Assembly: GCA_965240325.2 (NCBI GenBank)
Contig: OZ251223.1
Coordinates: 4,464,001-4,528,000, forward strand
Direction: 5' to 3'
Length of the DNA stretch: 64,000 bases
Source: Rebecca billardiae RCC1528
Lineage: Eukaryota > Haptophyta
Notes under the pieces: model-generated
What the model was told of the DNA's origin: nothing
Database searches by the model: none
The model's input: only the letters and a program-made list of their open reading frames with translations
Position numbers and translations under genes: made by a program
In this document: positions 1-10,294 of the stretch, piece by piece
Layout of the letters: every line of letters starts with the position of its first letter
Numbering within the stretch: the stretch's first letter is position 1

Positions 1-2335
1 TGGATTGCGGCCGGAGCCCGCGCGAGCCCGGATTTCGTTACAAAACTCCACGGCGAGCACGATCCTGAGGCAATCCGACTATAGGATTTGGCGCACCAGG
101 GCTCGCGCGCAGGCCGCCGAGTGCACGTGTCGTGTAGGCTTGTCGTGGTGCTCGTGGCAGCACGCGCGCGCGCGTGGGCGCCCAACACGGCCTGAGAGTG
201 CGCCGAGCGCATCCGATGAGTACACCGCGTGCTTATGGGTCTCGTCGGCCTGCCCCGACGGGCGGTTGGCGGTGTTGAGCCCGCCCGTATCGATGTTGTG
301 CCCTCCGTCGTGGGACGACGCAAGCGAGCGCAGCCCCTCGGGAGCCTCAGCCATGCGGCTGCACTTAGCACAGCGCGCGATGAGTGCGGCGGCGCCTTCG
401 AGATACGCCGTACGGAGCTTGCCGCCATCCCGGATGACCTCTCGCTCGTGCTTGACGGTGGTGTTCGCCTGCTTGATCCACTTGTCGTCGCCGTTGACGG
501 CGTGCCGGCACTTCTCGGCCTCGGCCATCGACTCAGACACCTTGCGCTGGTCGTTGTCCATGTCGCGCGCGTCTGTGAGGTCTCTTCGGGTGCGCATGGT
601 CCTCACGCGCACCGCCTCGCGCGCGAGATCGCGGCATATCACGCCCAGGTCCTCCTTCGGCGCGTCCTTGCGCGTGCGCCGGGCGGCGGCGCCATGCTGT
701 TTGAACGGTTTGGTGGGCGGCGTCCGGATTCCCAGACGACAACCTTAAAATCGGTCCAGGACCGCCGCCCCACCCGCACCAGCCGCCGACGCCCACATCC
801 CACGCCGCCGCCAAGAGCGCGGCGGCTGCGGGCACGCCTCCCCGGGCTCCCACGCTCCGCCACACATCGTCAGGTGGCGGCCTGCCGCTTGGACTCGTGA
901 TCGGAGTGGGCTTGGGGTGAGCGCGTCGACTATGACGTGGACGTGGTAGCTCACGACGTAAGCTCGACCGCGTGCTCACGCTGGCCTACGTCGCACAGAC
1001 GGTGCGAAGAGGCTGCTGTGGACGGCGGCTGCCGGAGTCTGCGTGCTCGGCCGCAGCACCCCGTGCGCGCAGGTGATCTGCGAGGTGGGCACAGCGGCGA
1101 GCGCATCAACTGCGTGGCGCGCGAGCCCGATGAGCTCAAGAGCTCATCCAACCACGGCTCATGTCAAGACCAAAGCCGCTGCGCGGAGCCTCGGCGCAGC
1201 ATGCCGCCTTGCCGTCTGCGCGACGCCATGTGCGACTGCGCAACCTTGAACAGGCTGGCCGCCCGCCTGCAGCGGCTTTAGTGACGTGGTGGCGGGATCA
1301 TCCGTAATGCTCCGGCCCGTGTGTAGTCAGGCACATTATGCCCTGGCACCGGCAGCGGCACCGGCGGGGCGGACGGCGGTGGCCGCCTTGGCGCCTTCGT
1401 GACAGTGAGCGCGGGACTGAATGATGGCCACTGGAGTGACTAGACCCACGTGCCTGCCTTGCCCGACACCTCGTCGCGCGCTCGCGTGACTAACGCTCAA
1501 GTGGTGCATGCGCCGTATGGCATACGCCTCAGCGCCTGTCCACCACGGCGACGTGTTCCATGCCACCAGCCTAGCGTCCCCATCGGGCTTGCTTCGTGCA
1601 TGCACGCATCCGGCCAATCGACAGGCGGCGGCGGCGCGTTCCAGAGCATGCGCTGATGAGTGTTGATCCGTGACCTGCGCACTATCTGCGGACCGCTCGC
1701 TCCGGCAGCAGACTGTGCGCACGGACGAGGCCGAAGCCCTGCGGGCGCTAGAACGTGCCTTGCGCATGTCGACTACTCCGTACTCGCGCATTGGCGCCTG
1801 CCCAGCTGTTGGCGTAGTGCGCGGCGATCATCGCGCCGTCAGCCTCCCCGCCAGCCACGGCCACGAGCGGAAAGCCGAAAGCGCCGCCATCTTGGCCGTC
1901 GTTGGGACTTGGGAACTTGGGCGACAGTCTTGTCTCACACTGCAAGACTTGTCTCGCCTCGAGTGTCGAGTCCCGGTCCGACTCCAGAAGTCCAGAGATG
2001 ATTTTGCTTGATTTTGCCCTTTCTGGACGGCCTTTCAAAAGCGGAATCTCCGGAAAGCAAGACAGCTGGCACACAGCGAACCAAAAACTCCGAGAGGAAA
2101 CTCATGCTCCCGCAAAGCGATCACCGGGCGGCTGTTCAAGCCGCCCGTCCGCCAGCTGCTTTTGGCACATTCGTCTTTATTTATTGGATGGGATGACAAT
2201 CATCAGATTGAATTCTGTCTTGGTGAGCAGCGTCGCGGCATTGGTCGCGGGTGGGCAGCCCACTGATGACCGCTGATACTGTTCAGTACGGTCAGTGTGA
2301 TGATCGACCACTGGCACTAGGCACTACTACCGAGG
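1..2335. other. gene-poor left edge
   Basis: No recognisable gene was found here. Base composition is lower in GC and lacks the third-position C/G bias of the real genes to the right. Open frames overlap on both strands without family signal. One minus-strand frame (79-597) has a protein-like composition and is listed separately. The stretch 1900-2240 is comparatively AT-rich and holds nothing I can name. Confidence 0.5.
79..597 (-). CDS. hypothetical ORF, 172 aa, weak
   Basis: This open frame has a believable mixed composition: an acidic/basic helical stretch (MDNDQRKVSESMAEAEKC) followed by a Cys pair (ARCAKC) and a His-rich tail. The frame is open upstream to about 747 without another ATG, so a spliced 5' exon is possible; 597 is the first in-frame ATG. 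I do not recognise a family. Codon bias is much weaker than in the confident genes of the window, so it may be noise or a transposon relic. Confidence 0.18.
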   Translation of the reverse strand: MRTRRDLTDARDMDNDQRKVSESMAEAEKCRHAVNGDDKWIKQANTTVKHEREVIRDGGKLRTAYLEGAAALIARCAKCSRMAEAPEGLRSLASSHDGGHNIDTGGLNTANRPSGQADETHKHAVYSSDALGALSGRVGRPRARACCHEHHDKPTRHVHSAACARALVRQIL

Positions 2336-5104
2336 CTACGACCCCGTGGGCCTCGCCATGCTCTGGCGCGCGAGGACGCGCACCTGCGCGAGGACAGACC
2401 TGCGGTCCACGACGGGCGGCGGCTCCTCGGGCCTCGGCGCAGCGGTGGCGCCCTTGGCGCCCCAGCCTGTGAGCAGCTGCGGCTGCCGCCACAGGGGGCC
2501 GTCCGCGCCCTCCAGCCGCATGGACATGGAGTGCCGCACCTTGCCCGTGCTCACGCTGAACGACGCGCCTGCCTCTAGGCTGCTCGCCGGGCGGCTGAAG
2601 CTCGGCCCCGCCAAGTGTGCCCCAGGGCCCAGCGAGTGCGCGGCCAACTGCGCGGCCTCGGCCTCGCCCGCTCTCCCCTCGCCCTCGCGCTCGCCGCGCT
2701 CGAAGAAGGCGCTCGCCTGCTGCGTGAGCGCTGCGTTGGCGTCGCGAGATGGCCGCCGCTCCATCGCCGAGGCGAGCTGGGCGCCCAGCCCGCTCGCGCT
2801 CTCGTCGGGCTCGCGTGGCGGCGCCTCGCGCCCCTCGCGCTCGGCGAGCCCCTCGGCCGGCGGCGCGGGCGCCGCCCCCGCGCCCCCGCTTCGCCTGGCG
2901 CCGTGCATCGCGCCGAGCATCGCGCTGGTGAGCGCGCGCTCCATGTGCTTGCGGTCGGCCGCATGCACTTTGGTCCGGTCGGTGAAGTCGTGCAGCTTGC
3001 GCGCCTGCGGGGCGGCGCGGGCGGCGCGGGCGGCGGGCGCTCGCTCAGCGAGGCGAGGCGCGCGGGCGCGGCGCGCGGGCGCGGCGCGCTCGCTCGGCGC
3101 GCGCACCGTCGCGAGTGAGTCGAGCAGCTGCGGCACGGCGGCGCACAGCTTGGGCGCGTGCTCCGCGTCCATGCGCAGCAGCCAGGAGGGCTCCCGCGCG
3201 GACACGCTCGCCGAGCGCGCGCCGCCGCCCTCGAGCACCGTCTCGCCGAGCATCGGCGCGTGCCCGTCGTGCCGCGGCTCGAGCGTCGCCACGAGCACCT
3301 CGCCCGCGTGCGCGCCCTTCACGCGCACGTCCAGGCTGCCCGCCACCAGCACGTACAGGGCGTCCGAGGGCTCGCCCTGCGCACACAGAGGCTGGCCCGC
3401 GCGCAGGCGGAGAGGATGGAAGAGCGGCGCGAGCGAGGCGCGCGCGGCGGCGCTGCGCAGCAGCGCGGCCTCGAGCTCGCGCGTGCGCTTGAGCAGCTCG
3501 ACCACCACCAGCCGCCTGCAGCCGGCGCGCGCAGCCTGCGGCAGCGCCTCTGCCGGGATCAGCATGAGCGCACACCCGTCCGAGGCGGCGCGCGCGGTCG
3601 CGAGGCGCGGCGTGAAGCCGCAGCCCTCGAGGCCGAAGAGCGGCGCGGCGGTGCTCTGCTGCACGCGCCGCTCGTACGTCTCCACCCGGCCGGAGTGGTC
3701 GCGCACCTCCAGCACGCCCGCCAGCAGCACGCCCACCGAGGGCGCGGGCGCGCCCTCCCTGAACACGACGTGGTGCCGCGCGTGCACGCTGTACCGTGCG
3801 CACGCGCACAGGCGCTCGAGCTCGGCGCGGCTGAGCGAGGCGAAGGGCGGCGTCACGCCGAGGATCGCGACGAAGCGCTCGACGTGCTCGCTCGCGTCGC
3901 CCTCGCCAAACGCCGACTCGTCCGCGTCCGGCTCGTCCGGCGCGCCCAGCGGCGCCAGCGGCCCGCCGCGGTCTGGCGCGTGCGCGGGCGACGTGCGCTG
4001 AGAGGCGGCCCCGGAGGCGCCGGAGGCGCCGCTCGGCGCGCCGGAGCCGACCAGGCTCACTCGGTACGGCGTGACCGGCTTGGGCGTGCCGCCGTCGCTC
4101 AGAGAGCTCTGCGAGGTCGAGCGCGGGATCGAGGCGCGGAACGACCCGCCGAGCGCCGCCGACGCCCCCGCGAGCTGCGCCGGGCGCAGCGCCTCCTCGA
4201 AGAGCGACCCCCGGATCGAGCCCAGGTCGTGGTGCGAGGACACGGAGCGGCGCAGCGACGCAGGCCGGAGCGCGGAGGCGGACTGCGGCGACATCGAGGG
4301 CGCGCGACTGAGCGACGGGCGCGAGGTGAAGGATGGCGTCGACCTGAGCACGCCCACGCCGTCCTCCCCCGGCAGCGCGACGGGCGGCGGGATGGCGAAG
4401 TCGTCGTCCGGTCCCTCGTCCAGCGCCCCGAGCCGATCGTCGAGCGACCGCGCCGGGCTCGGGGGCAGCGGCGGCGCGAGCGTCGGCTCGGAGGCGGAGG
4501 CCGGCAGCGGCGGCGCGGCGTCGGCGGGCGCGGACGGCGCGGCGCCGGCGGGAGACAGCGCGTGGCCCACACTCCACGACGCGCTCTGGCCCCGCTCGTC
4601 GTCCGGGGCGGCTGGCGTCGCCCCGGGCGGGAGCGGTCGGAGCGCGTGCGCGGTCGCGGCGCGCGAATGCAGCGGGCGCATCCGCGCGGACGCGCCCAGG
4701 GAGCGGCGGCTGGCGAAGAGCTGCCTGTGGTGGTCGACAAAGACACTGTCCCGATCGACCACGGGCTGCGGCCCCGACCGGCTCTTGGTCACCAGCGGCG
4801 GCAGCTGCTGAGTGCGCTGGCCGGCGTGCCGCCGCGGGCCCGCCGCCACCGAGCGCAGCGTGCGCGCCTCCGGCTCCGGCGTGGGCGGCGGCGCGCGGGC
4901 CGGCACGACGGCGAAGCGCGGCTTGGGAGCGGTGGACGCCTCCGCGTCCGATGGCGCGGGCGGGGCGCCCGCGCCGCTGCCCGCCACGTGCAGGAAGGCG
5001 CGCTGCGGCGCGATCATGCGCAAAGGCGATCGCCGTGGCCGTGGGGGTGGGTGGGGCCGGCCCTCCGAGAGTCGATCTCGTATCACGTTCCCGTCCGCCT
5101 GCAT
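2336..5104 (-). CDS. tandem cyclic-nucleotide-binding-domain protein, ~922 aa
   Basis: This single open frame encodes a long Ser/Pro/Ala-rich, probably disordered N-terminus (residues 1-400) and then two adjacent CNB-type beta-barrel domains. The first starts at EHVERFVAILGVTPPF (about 408) and includes a GAPAPSVGVLLAGVLEV strand pair. The second (about 555-660) has QGEPSDALYVLVAGSLDV and a phosphate-binding-cassette-like stretch, GETVLEGGGARSASV. The C-terminus is charged and low-complexity. No kinase, channel or GEF domain follows, so this looks like a stand-alone cyclic-nucleotide sensor or a degenerate CNB scaffold. The first cassette lacks the canonical GE...RTA and may not bind ligand. 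The first ATG after the upstream stop is at 5104, directly after a good acceptor-like sequence, so an upstream exon cannot be excluded. ATG 5017 is an alternative where strong codon bias begins. The family assignment is good; the ligand is unknown. Confidence 0.7.
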   Translation of the reverse strand: MQADGNVIRDRLSEGRPHPPPRPRRSPLRMIAPQRAFLHVAGSGAGAPPAPSDAEASTAPKPRFAVVPARAPPPTPEPEARTLRSVAAGPRRHAGQRTQQLPPLVTKSRSGPQPVVDRDSVFVDHHRQLFASRRSLGASARMRPLHSRAATAHALRPLPPGATPAAPDDERGQSASWSVGHALSPAGAAPSAPADAAPPLPASASEPTLAPPLPPSPARSLDDRLGALDEGPDDDFAIPPPVALPGEDGVGVLRSTPSFTSRPSLSRAPSMSPQSASALRPASLRRSVSSHHDLGSIRGSLFEEALRPAQLAGASAALGGSFRASIPRSTSQSSLSDGGTPKPVTPYRVSLVGSGAPSGASGASGAASQRTSPAHAPDRGGPLAPLGAPDEPDADESAFGEGDASEHVERFVAILGVTPPFASLSRAELERLCACARYSVHARHHVVFREGAPAPSVGVLLAGVLEVRDHSGRVETYERRVQQSTAAPLFGLEGCGFTPRLATARAASDGCALMLIPAEALPQAARAGCRRLVVVELLKRTRELEAALLRSAAARASLAPLFHPLRLRAGQPLCAQGEPSDALYVLVAGSLDVRVKGAHAGEVLVATLEPRHDGHAPMLGETVLEGGGARSASVSAREPSWLLRMDAEHAPKLCAAVPQLLDSLATVRAPSERAAPARRARAPRLAERAPAARAARAAPQARKLHDFTDRTKVHAADRKHMERALTSAMLGAMHGARRSGGAGAAPAPPAEGLAEREGREAPPREPDESASGLGAQLASAMERRPSRDANAALTQQASAFFERGEREGEGRAGEAEAAQLAAHSLGPGAHLAGPSFSRPASSLEAGASFSVSTGKVRHSMSMRLEGADGPLWRQPQLLTGWGAKGATAAPRPEEPPPVVDRRSVLAQVRVLARQSMARPTGS

Positions 5105-5710
5105 CTGTAATACTTGTATCTCAGCCGCGGGATCAAGAATAGAGATGACTCGAGGCACGAATCAGGGAGCAGGGCGCGCGCGTTGAGCGCTCGACCCCGG
5201 CGTTCCTGATGACGGTCGGTGCACATTGCTGGCGAATGAGCGTTCTTGGTATTAATCTCGAGTTCAACGAGTTGTGGATCAGTTATTCAGTGTACTCATC
5301 CGTTCCAGTGTCCAAAGTGCATGATGAACCCACCTGAGAGGCTTGGATGCAGTGGCCCCAGAACGGGGCCTGGCCGTTTGAGTAACATATCCCTGCCGAT
5401 GCCCTCTATGGATCCGTCAATTAATGAGCGCTCACATACTGTACGCATCATGACATCGCGAAACATATACACGAGTACGGCCCTTGCACGAGTGACTAAT
5501 AGACCAAGGGAGATTTCCGTAAACGGCTATATCCCTTGATGAATACGCACACTTTTGCCGCCGGAACGGCTGAATCTCATCTTATGATCTCATTCAAGGG
5601 TTCAGAGGTGAAGGGGGACCGTGGAATTCTCAATTCGTCAGCCGTTGAGCGTGAAAAGAATTTGGACGAAATAAAGGGTAAAGAGGCACAAATGGCCGTT
5701 GGTTCCCACG
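5105..5710. other. lower-GC intergenic island
   Basis: This intergenic stretch lies between two head-to-head genes and is markedly less GC-rich than its surroundings. Between about 5287 and 5540 both strands are open for 80-90 codons with unbiased codons and no recognisable family. It presumably contains the promoters of both neighbours; no TATA box or other element is clear. Confidence 0.4.
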
Positions 5711-7984
5711 ATGGCCGCCTGGCTCGCGACGGCGGAGCTGGAGCTGCGGCGGGCGTCGGCAGCGGCGCGCGCGCCGGCGGACGAGGCCGAGCTCGCGCGG
5801 CGCGCGGCGCGCGAGCGCATCGCCGCATACCGCGCGGCGCACCCGGCGGTCGACGAGGAGCGCCGCGTCGCGGAGGCGGAGGCGGTCTCCGAGCTGCGGC
5901 GCAGCGAGGCGGAGCGGCTGCGGCTGCAGCGCGCGCTCGCGCACGCGGACGAGCGCGCGCGCGCGCAGCGCGCGGTGGCGCAGCGGGTGCGCTCGCGAGA
6001 GGCCACCGAAGCGCGCGGCGCGCGACGCCTCGGCGCGGCGCTCGCGGCGTGGGCCGTGCGCGACGCGCGCGTGCGCCGCCCGCTCGAGCGCGCGCTCGGG
6101 CGCTGGCGCGGCGCCGCGGCCGCGATCGGCGTGGGCGCGCGCGCGCGCGCGCCGTCGGCGCTGCACCTCTGCCTCGCGTCCGCGCGCGGCACGCGCCTCG
6201 CCCGCGCGCTCAGCGTGTGGCGCGCGTGGGCGCACGCCCTCGGCCACGCGCACGGCCTCGCCCTCTCGCTCTCGCGCGCCGCGCTGGCCGCGGAGAGGGA
6301 CCACCACGCGCGCCGCGCGCTGCACGTGCTCGCGCCGCTCGAGGCGGACGCGGAGGCGCGCGGCGCGTGCGCGCGCGAGCTGCGCGGGCTTTCGCGCGCG
6401 CTCGAGGCCCTCGCCGCCGAGCTCGTCGCCGAGCTCCGCGCCGCCCGCTCGCTGGTCGACGCGTGCGGCGCGCACGCGCACGGCGCGCTCGCCACCGCCG
6501 CGGCCGCGCTGCTCGGCGCACAGCCGCCGGCCGAGGGGGCGGCGGAGGAGGGCGAGGCGGCGGGCGTGGGCGGCGCGCCGCTTGGCTGGCTGCCCGCGCC
6601 GCCGCGCGCCGCCGCCTCGCCGCCGGCGGGCTGGGCCCTCGCCACGCGCGGCGGCGGCGGCAACAGCGGCGCGCACCGTGCGCGCAGCCGGCCGGGCGGC
6701 GCCGCGGCAGCGCTGAGCGCGGCTGCGCTGCGCGCGCACACGCCCGCTCCGCGCCTCTCCGAGCTCGACGTGGGCGAGACGGCGGCGGCGCTCGAGCGGC
6801 TACGCGCGGTCATCGACGCGGGCGGCGAGGGGTACGGCGACGTGCGCGCCGCGGCGGCCGCGGGCCGCGCGCGCGCGCTCGGCGCGCTCGCGGCGTGCGC
6901 GCGCGCGGCCGCGCTCGGCGGCGCGCTCGGCGCGTGGCAGCGCGCGGCGTGCGCGCTGGGCGCGCGCGCGGAGGAGCGCGCGTGGGCGCACGCGTGCGGG
7001 GCGCTGCTGCTCGCGCACTGGAGCGCGAGCGCGCACGCGGCGGGCGTGCTCGCGCGCGCGCTCGGCCGCTGGCGCAGCGCCGCGGCCGCCCTCGCCGCGC
7101 GAACCGCCGGGCTGTCGCTGCCGCCGCCGCTGCCGCCGCCGCCGCTGCGCTCGGCGCCGCTCAAAGGCGCCGGGGGCGGAGCGCGGCCGGCGCGCGCGTG
7201 GGGCGAGGGGCCGCCCCGCGGCGCCGACGGCGCGGACACGCGCAGCGCGCTGCTCGACGCGCTCTCCCTCGCGCTCACGCGCGGGCGGCCGCTCCACCCG
7301 CTCAGGCCGGCGGCGGGGCGGCCGGCGGGCGAGGGAGGCGGCGGCGGCGGCGGCGGCGAGCGCGCCTCGCGCTGGCTGGCGTGGCGCGCGTGCGACGCGT
7401 GGCGCGCGCGCGCGGCGGCGGGCGTGGCCGCGCGCGGCCGCCGCCCGCCGCCGCTGCTCTTCCGACGCGCCGCGCCGGCGCGCGCGCGCCGCGCGCTGTG
7501 GGCGTGGAGGCTGCGCGCGGAGCGGCTGCGCGCGCGCGCGGCCGCGCGGCGGGCGCTCAGCACGCGCGCGGCCGCGCTTGGCGAGCGCGCGCGCACCGCG
7601 CTGGCACTCACGCGCGCGCTCGCGCGCTGGGCGGGCGTGTGCGCGCTGCTCGGCGCGCCGCGCGCCGGGGCGGGCGCTGCGCGCACGCCGCCGCGGCTGC
7701 GCGAGCGCATGCAGCTCGCGGAGCTCGGCGCGCTCGGCAGCCCGGGCGGGCGGGCAGGGCCCGCCGAGCCACGGCCCGAGGCGGCGGGTGGCGCGAGCGT
7801 CGCCGGCCCCTCTGGCGGCGCGCCCGCCCCGAGCGCCGCCCCCGGCGGCGCTCGCCCGTCCGGCGGGGGCGCGGCACCGGGCGGCGACGTGTCGCGCGCC
7901 GAGCTCGCGTGGCGGCGCAGGCTCGAGCACGCGTCCGTCGCGCGCGCGCCGGCGGTGGGCGCGAGCCGCGCGCTGCTCGGATGA
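5711..7984 (+). CDS. Ala/Arg-rich helical protein with spaced Trp repeats, 757 aa
   Basis: This single-exon ORF starts at the first in-frame ATG (context cacgATGG). About 45% of residues are Ala or Arg. Roughly ten copies of a loose motif, (L/A)xxALxxWR, occur along the protein: AALAAWAVRDARV, LERALGRWRGAAA, LARALSVWRAWAH, LGGALGAWQRAAC, LARALGRWRSAAA and RRALWAWRLRAER. The spacing of long helices with a periodic Ala-Leu-x-x-Trp resembles Sfi1-type centrin-binding repeats of centrosome and basal-body proteins, but the composition bias makes this only a suggestion. The N-terminal 120 residues look like coiled coil (RRVAEAEAVSELRRSEAERL). The frame is uninterrupted for 2.3 kb at very high GC, and only this frame gives regular W-motif spacing. 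Function is unknown. Confidence 0.55.
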   Translation: MAAWLATAELELRRASAAARAPADEAELARRAARERIAAYRAAHPAVDEERRVAEAEAVSELRRSEAERLRLQRALAHADERARAQRAVAQRVRSREATEARGARRLGAALAAWAVRDARVRRPLERALGRWRGAAAAIGVGARARAPSALHLCLASARGTRLARALSVWRAWAHALGHAHGLALSLSRAALAAERDHHARRALHVLAPLEADAEARGACARELRGLSRALEALAAELVAELRAARSLVDACGAHAHGALATAAAALLGAQPPAEGAAEEGEAAGVGGAPLGWLPAPPRAAASPPAGWALATRGGGGNSGAHRARSRPGGAAAALSAAALRAHTPAPRLSELDVGETAAALERLRAVIDAGGEGYGDVRAAAAAGRARALGALAACARAAALGGALGAWQRAACALGARAEERAWAHACGALLLAHWSASAHAAGVLARALGRWRSAAAALAARTAGLSLPPPLPPPPLRSAPLKGAGGGARPARAWGEGPPRGADGADTRSALLDALSLALTRGRPLHPLRPAAGRPAGEGGGGGGGGERASRWLAWRACDAWRARAAAGVAARGRRPPPLLFRRAAPARARRALWAWRLRAERLRARAAARRALSTRAAALGERARTALALTRALARWAGVCALLGAPRAGAGAARTPPRLRERMQLAELGALGSPGGRAGPAEPRPEAAGGASVAGPSGGAPAPSAAPGGARPSGGGAAPGGDVSRAELAWRRRLEHASVARAPAVGASRALLG

Positions 7985-8100
7985 GCCTGGCGTGTTCATC
8001 AGTGTCACTGTGCGGCGCCGGGCGAAATCCGAATATTCAGAATCCGAGGGTTGGCGCGCCTTTCGGGAGGCGATCTCGTCTCCAGTCTTGACCGGCACTG

Positions 8101-8380
8101 GTACCAAGGGGCTTACAAAATACCACTGGGGGCGAAAGCGCCAGTGCGGAGCCCCGTCGCGACCCCGGCTCCTCAAACGGAAAGTGTCCGGGAGCTGGTA
8201 TGAAAAAAAGGCCGGAATGCCTTGAAAGAATACGAGATGTGTCGACAGATTACCCGCTTCCCCGGATTCAAACTTCTCGCGCAGTGTTCTCCACTCACCG
8301 GACACATTCCGTCTGAGGAGCCGGGGTGGCGACGACTGTGTTTCGCCCCCAGTGGTATTTTGTAAGCCCCTTGCTGGTAC
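8101..8380. repeat. 280-bp foldback (MITE-like) element
   Basis: The left arm (from 8101) begins GTACCAAGGGGCTTACAAAA and the right arm (ending 8380) is its inverted copy. The arms match for about 90 bp with scattered mismatches and a few indels, through CCACTGGGGGCGAAA and CCGGCTCCTCA. The roughly 100-bp centre is unrelated to either arm. There is no ORF. It lies 5 bp from the large palindrome that starts at 8386. A non-autonomous foldback element is the simplest reading; no clear target-site duplication is visible. Confidence 0.75.
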
Positions 8381-8385
8381 AGCCA

Positions 8386-10292
8386 AAGGAATCAAGGGGG
8401 GTAGGACGGAAACGAGCCTCCCGGACTCCCCCCGCCGCCGGGAGGCCGTGTCCCGATCCGGTAGGCGCCCACCTCGCGCCCCTCCCCGAACCGACCCCCG
8501 CCGCCCGGCGGCGTCCTGCTGGGCGCACGAGCGCGAGCTGGCCGCTGGCGTGAAGCCGAGGTGGAGCCAACTCGTCCTTCAGCTCGCAGGCGGCCCGGCT
8601 CCTGCGACCGACCGCCCTGCGCGCGCATCCGCCTGCCTGCTTTGGTGCGGAGGCAAACCCGCACGACCCAGCCCGCCGCCGCCACGCGGCAGCCAGTCGG
8701 GGTGTCGTGTCGCGATTTGCGGGTGCGCACCTCGCGGGGCAGGTGGCACTGCCCCGCCCGGTCGCTTCCGATCAACGAAATTCCCTCGCAAGCGCCCGCG
8801 AACGCTGATCCTCGCCGCGGGCTCGCCGGGGCCCATGTGCGCGCCCGGGTGCCCCGGTCGAGCCAGTCTGGTGCGAGCACCGAACGATGGTGCGGACCGG
8901 AAGGCGTGGTGCGCGACGTCACCGAGGCTGCGGGCCAGCTAGGCACCGCTTGCGCGCCTACCAGTAGCCTGTGGGCCGACCACGCGTTCAACCGTGCACC
9001 CGATGGCAGTCACGGTGCTCTACGGCTGGAGCGCGCTGTGCGCTCAGGCGTGAGCGGCCGCCAAGTTGCCGGGTAGACGCGGTGCGCACGCTATGGCAGC
9101 TGCGGATCAGCATCGCGCGAAGCTCTGCTGCCCCCACCTGAATGCTCGCAGCACCCACCACACGGCCAGCCGGCCGCGCGCGCCGCGCGGCCACATCACC
9201 CGACGACTGCGAGCCTTGGGATATTGTATTGTGTGCTCAACGTGAGACTCGAAGTCACGGCGCGAGAAAGCGCCGTAACATCTGCGCACTCTCGAGCTCT
9301 TTTTCATAGCCACACCACGTCCGGGAGACCGGAGAGGGAACGGACGAACAAGCTCAAGTCGATGATGATCTACCGCGCGCTAGAAGGCTACGTGTTGTCG
9401 GTTGTACGGCCGGCTGTGACGCCTCTGAATGAAGCTGATCCTGTGCGCGAATGAGGTGGCCGCGCGGCGCGCGCGGCCGGCTGGCCGTGTGGTGGGTGCT
9501 GCGAGCATTCAGGTGGGGGCAGCAGAGCTTCGCGCGATGCTGATCCGCAGCTGCCATAGCGTGCGCACCGCGTCTACCCGGCAACTTGGCGGCCGCTCGC
9601 GCCTGAGCGCACAGCGCGCTCCAGCCGCAGAGCACCGTGACTGCCATCGGGTGCACGGTTGAACGCGTGGTCGGCCCACAGGCTACTGGTAGGCGCGCAA
9701 GCGGTGCCTAGCTGGCCCGCAGCCTCGGTGACGTCGCGCACCACGCCTTCCGGCCCGCACCATCGTTCGGTGCTCGCACCAGACTGGCTCGACCGGGGCA
9801 CCCGGGCGCGCACATGGGCCCCGGCGAGCCCGCGGCGAGGATCAGCGTTCGCGGGCGCTTGCGAGGGAATTTCGTTGATCGGAAGCGACCGGGCGGGGCA
9901 GTGCCACCTGCCCCGCGGGGTGCGCACCCGCAAATCGCGACACGACACCCCGACTGGCTGCCGCGTGGCGGCGGCGGGCTGGGTCGTGCGGGTTTGCCTC
10001 CGCACCAAAGCAGGCAGGCGGATGCGCGCGCAGGGCGGTCGGTCGCAGGAGCCGGGCCGCCTGCGAGCTGAAGGACGAGTTGGCTCCACCTCGGCTTCAC
10101 GCCAGCGGCCAGCTCGCGCTCGTGCGCCCAGCAGGACGCCGCCGGGCGGCGGGGGTCGGTTCGGGGAGGGGCGCGAGGTGGGCGCCTTCGAGATGCCGGG
10201 CCCTCCAAACTCCGCACCGGATCGGGACACGGCCTCCCGGCGGCGGGGGGAGTCCGGGAGGCTCGTTTCCGTCCTACCCCCCTTGATTCCTT
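8386..10292. mobile_element. large foldback element, ~810-bp inverted arms
   Basis: The left arm (8386-9194) and right arm (9456-10292) are near-identical inverted copies. They differ by one 28-bp length difference near the outer end (right arm only) and a handful of substitutions. The spacer of about 260 bp (9195-9455) is unique. Long open frames in the arms occur on both strands as mirror images and show no family signal, so I treat them as non-coding. The right arm is followed after 2 bp by the 150-bp module at 10295-10444 that also abuts the palindrome at 60 kb. This suggests a shared foldback family with exchangeable arms. Confidence 0.85.
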
Positions 10293-10294
10293 CC

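Noticed and set aside
3158-5110. 650-aa plus-strand ORF opposite the CNB gene
   Set aside because: Arg/Gly-rich frame that is the complement of a coding strand with clear domains; a shadow caused by high GC.
8561-9076. 171-aa ORF in the palindrome arm, duplicated in the other arm
   Set aside because: Duplication follows from the palindrome itself; no family signal and competing frames on both strands.
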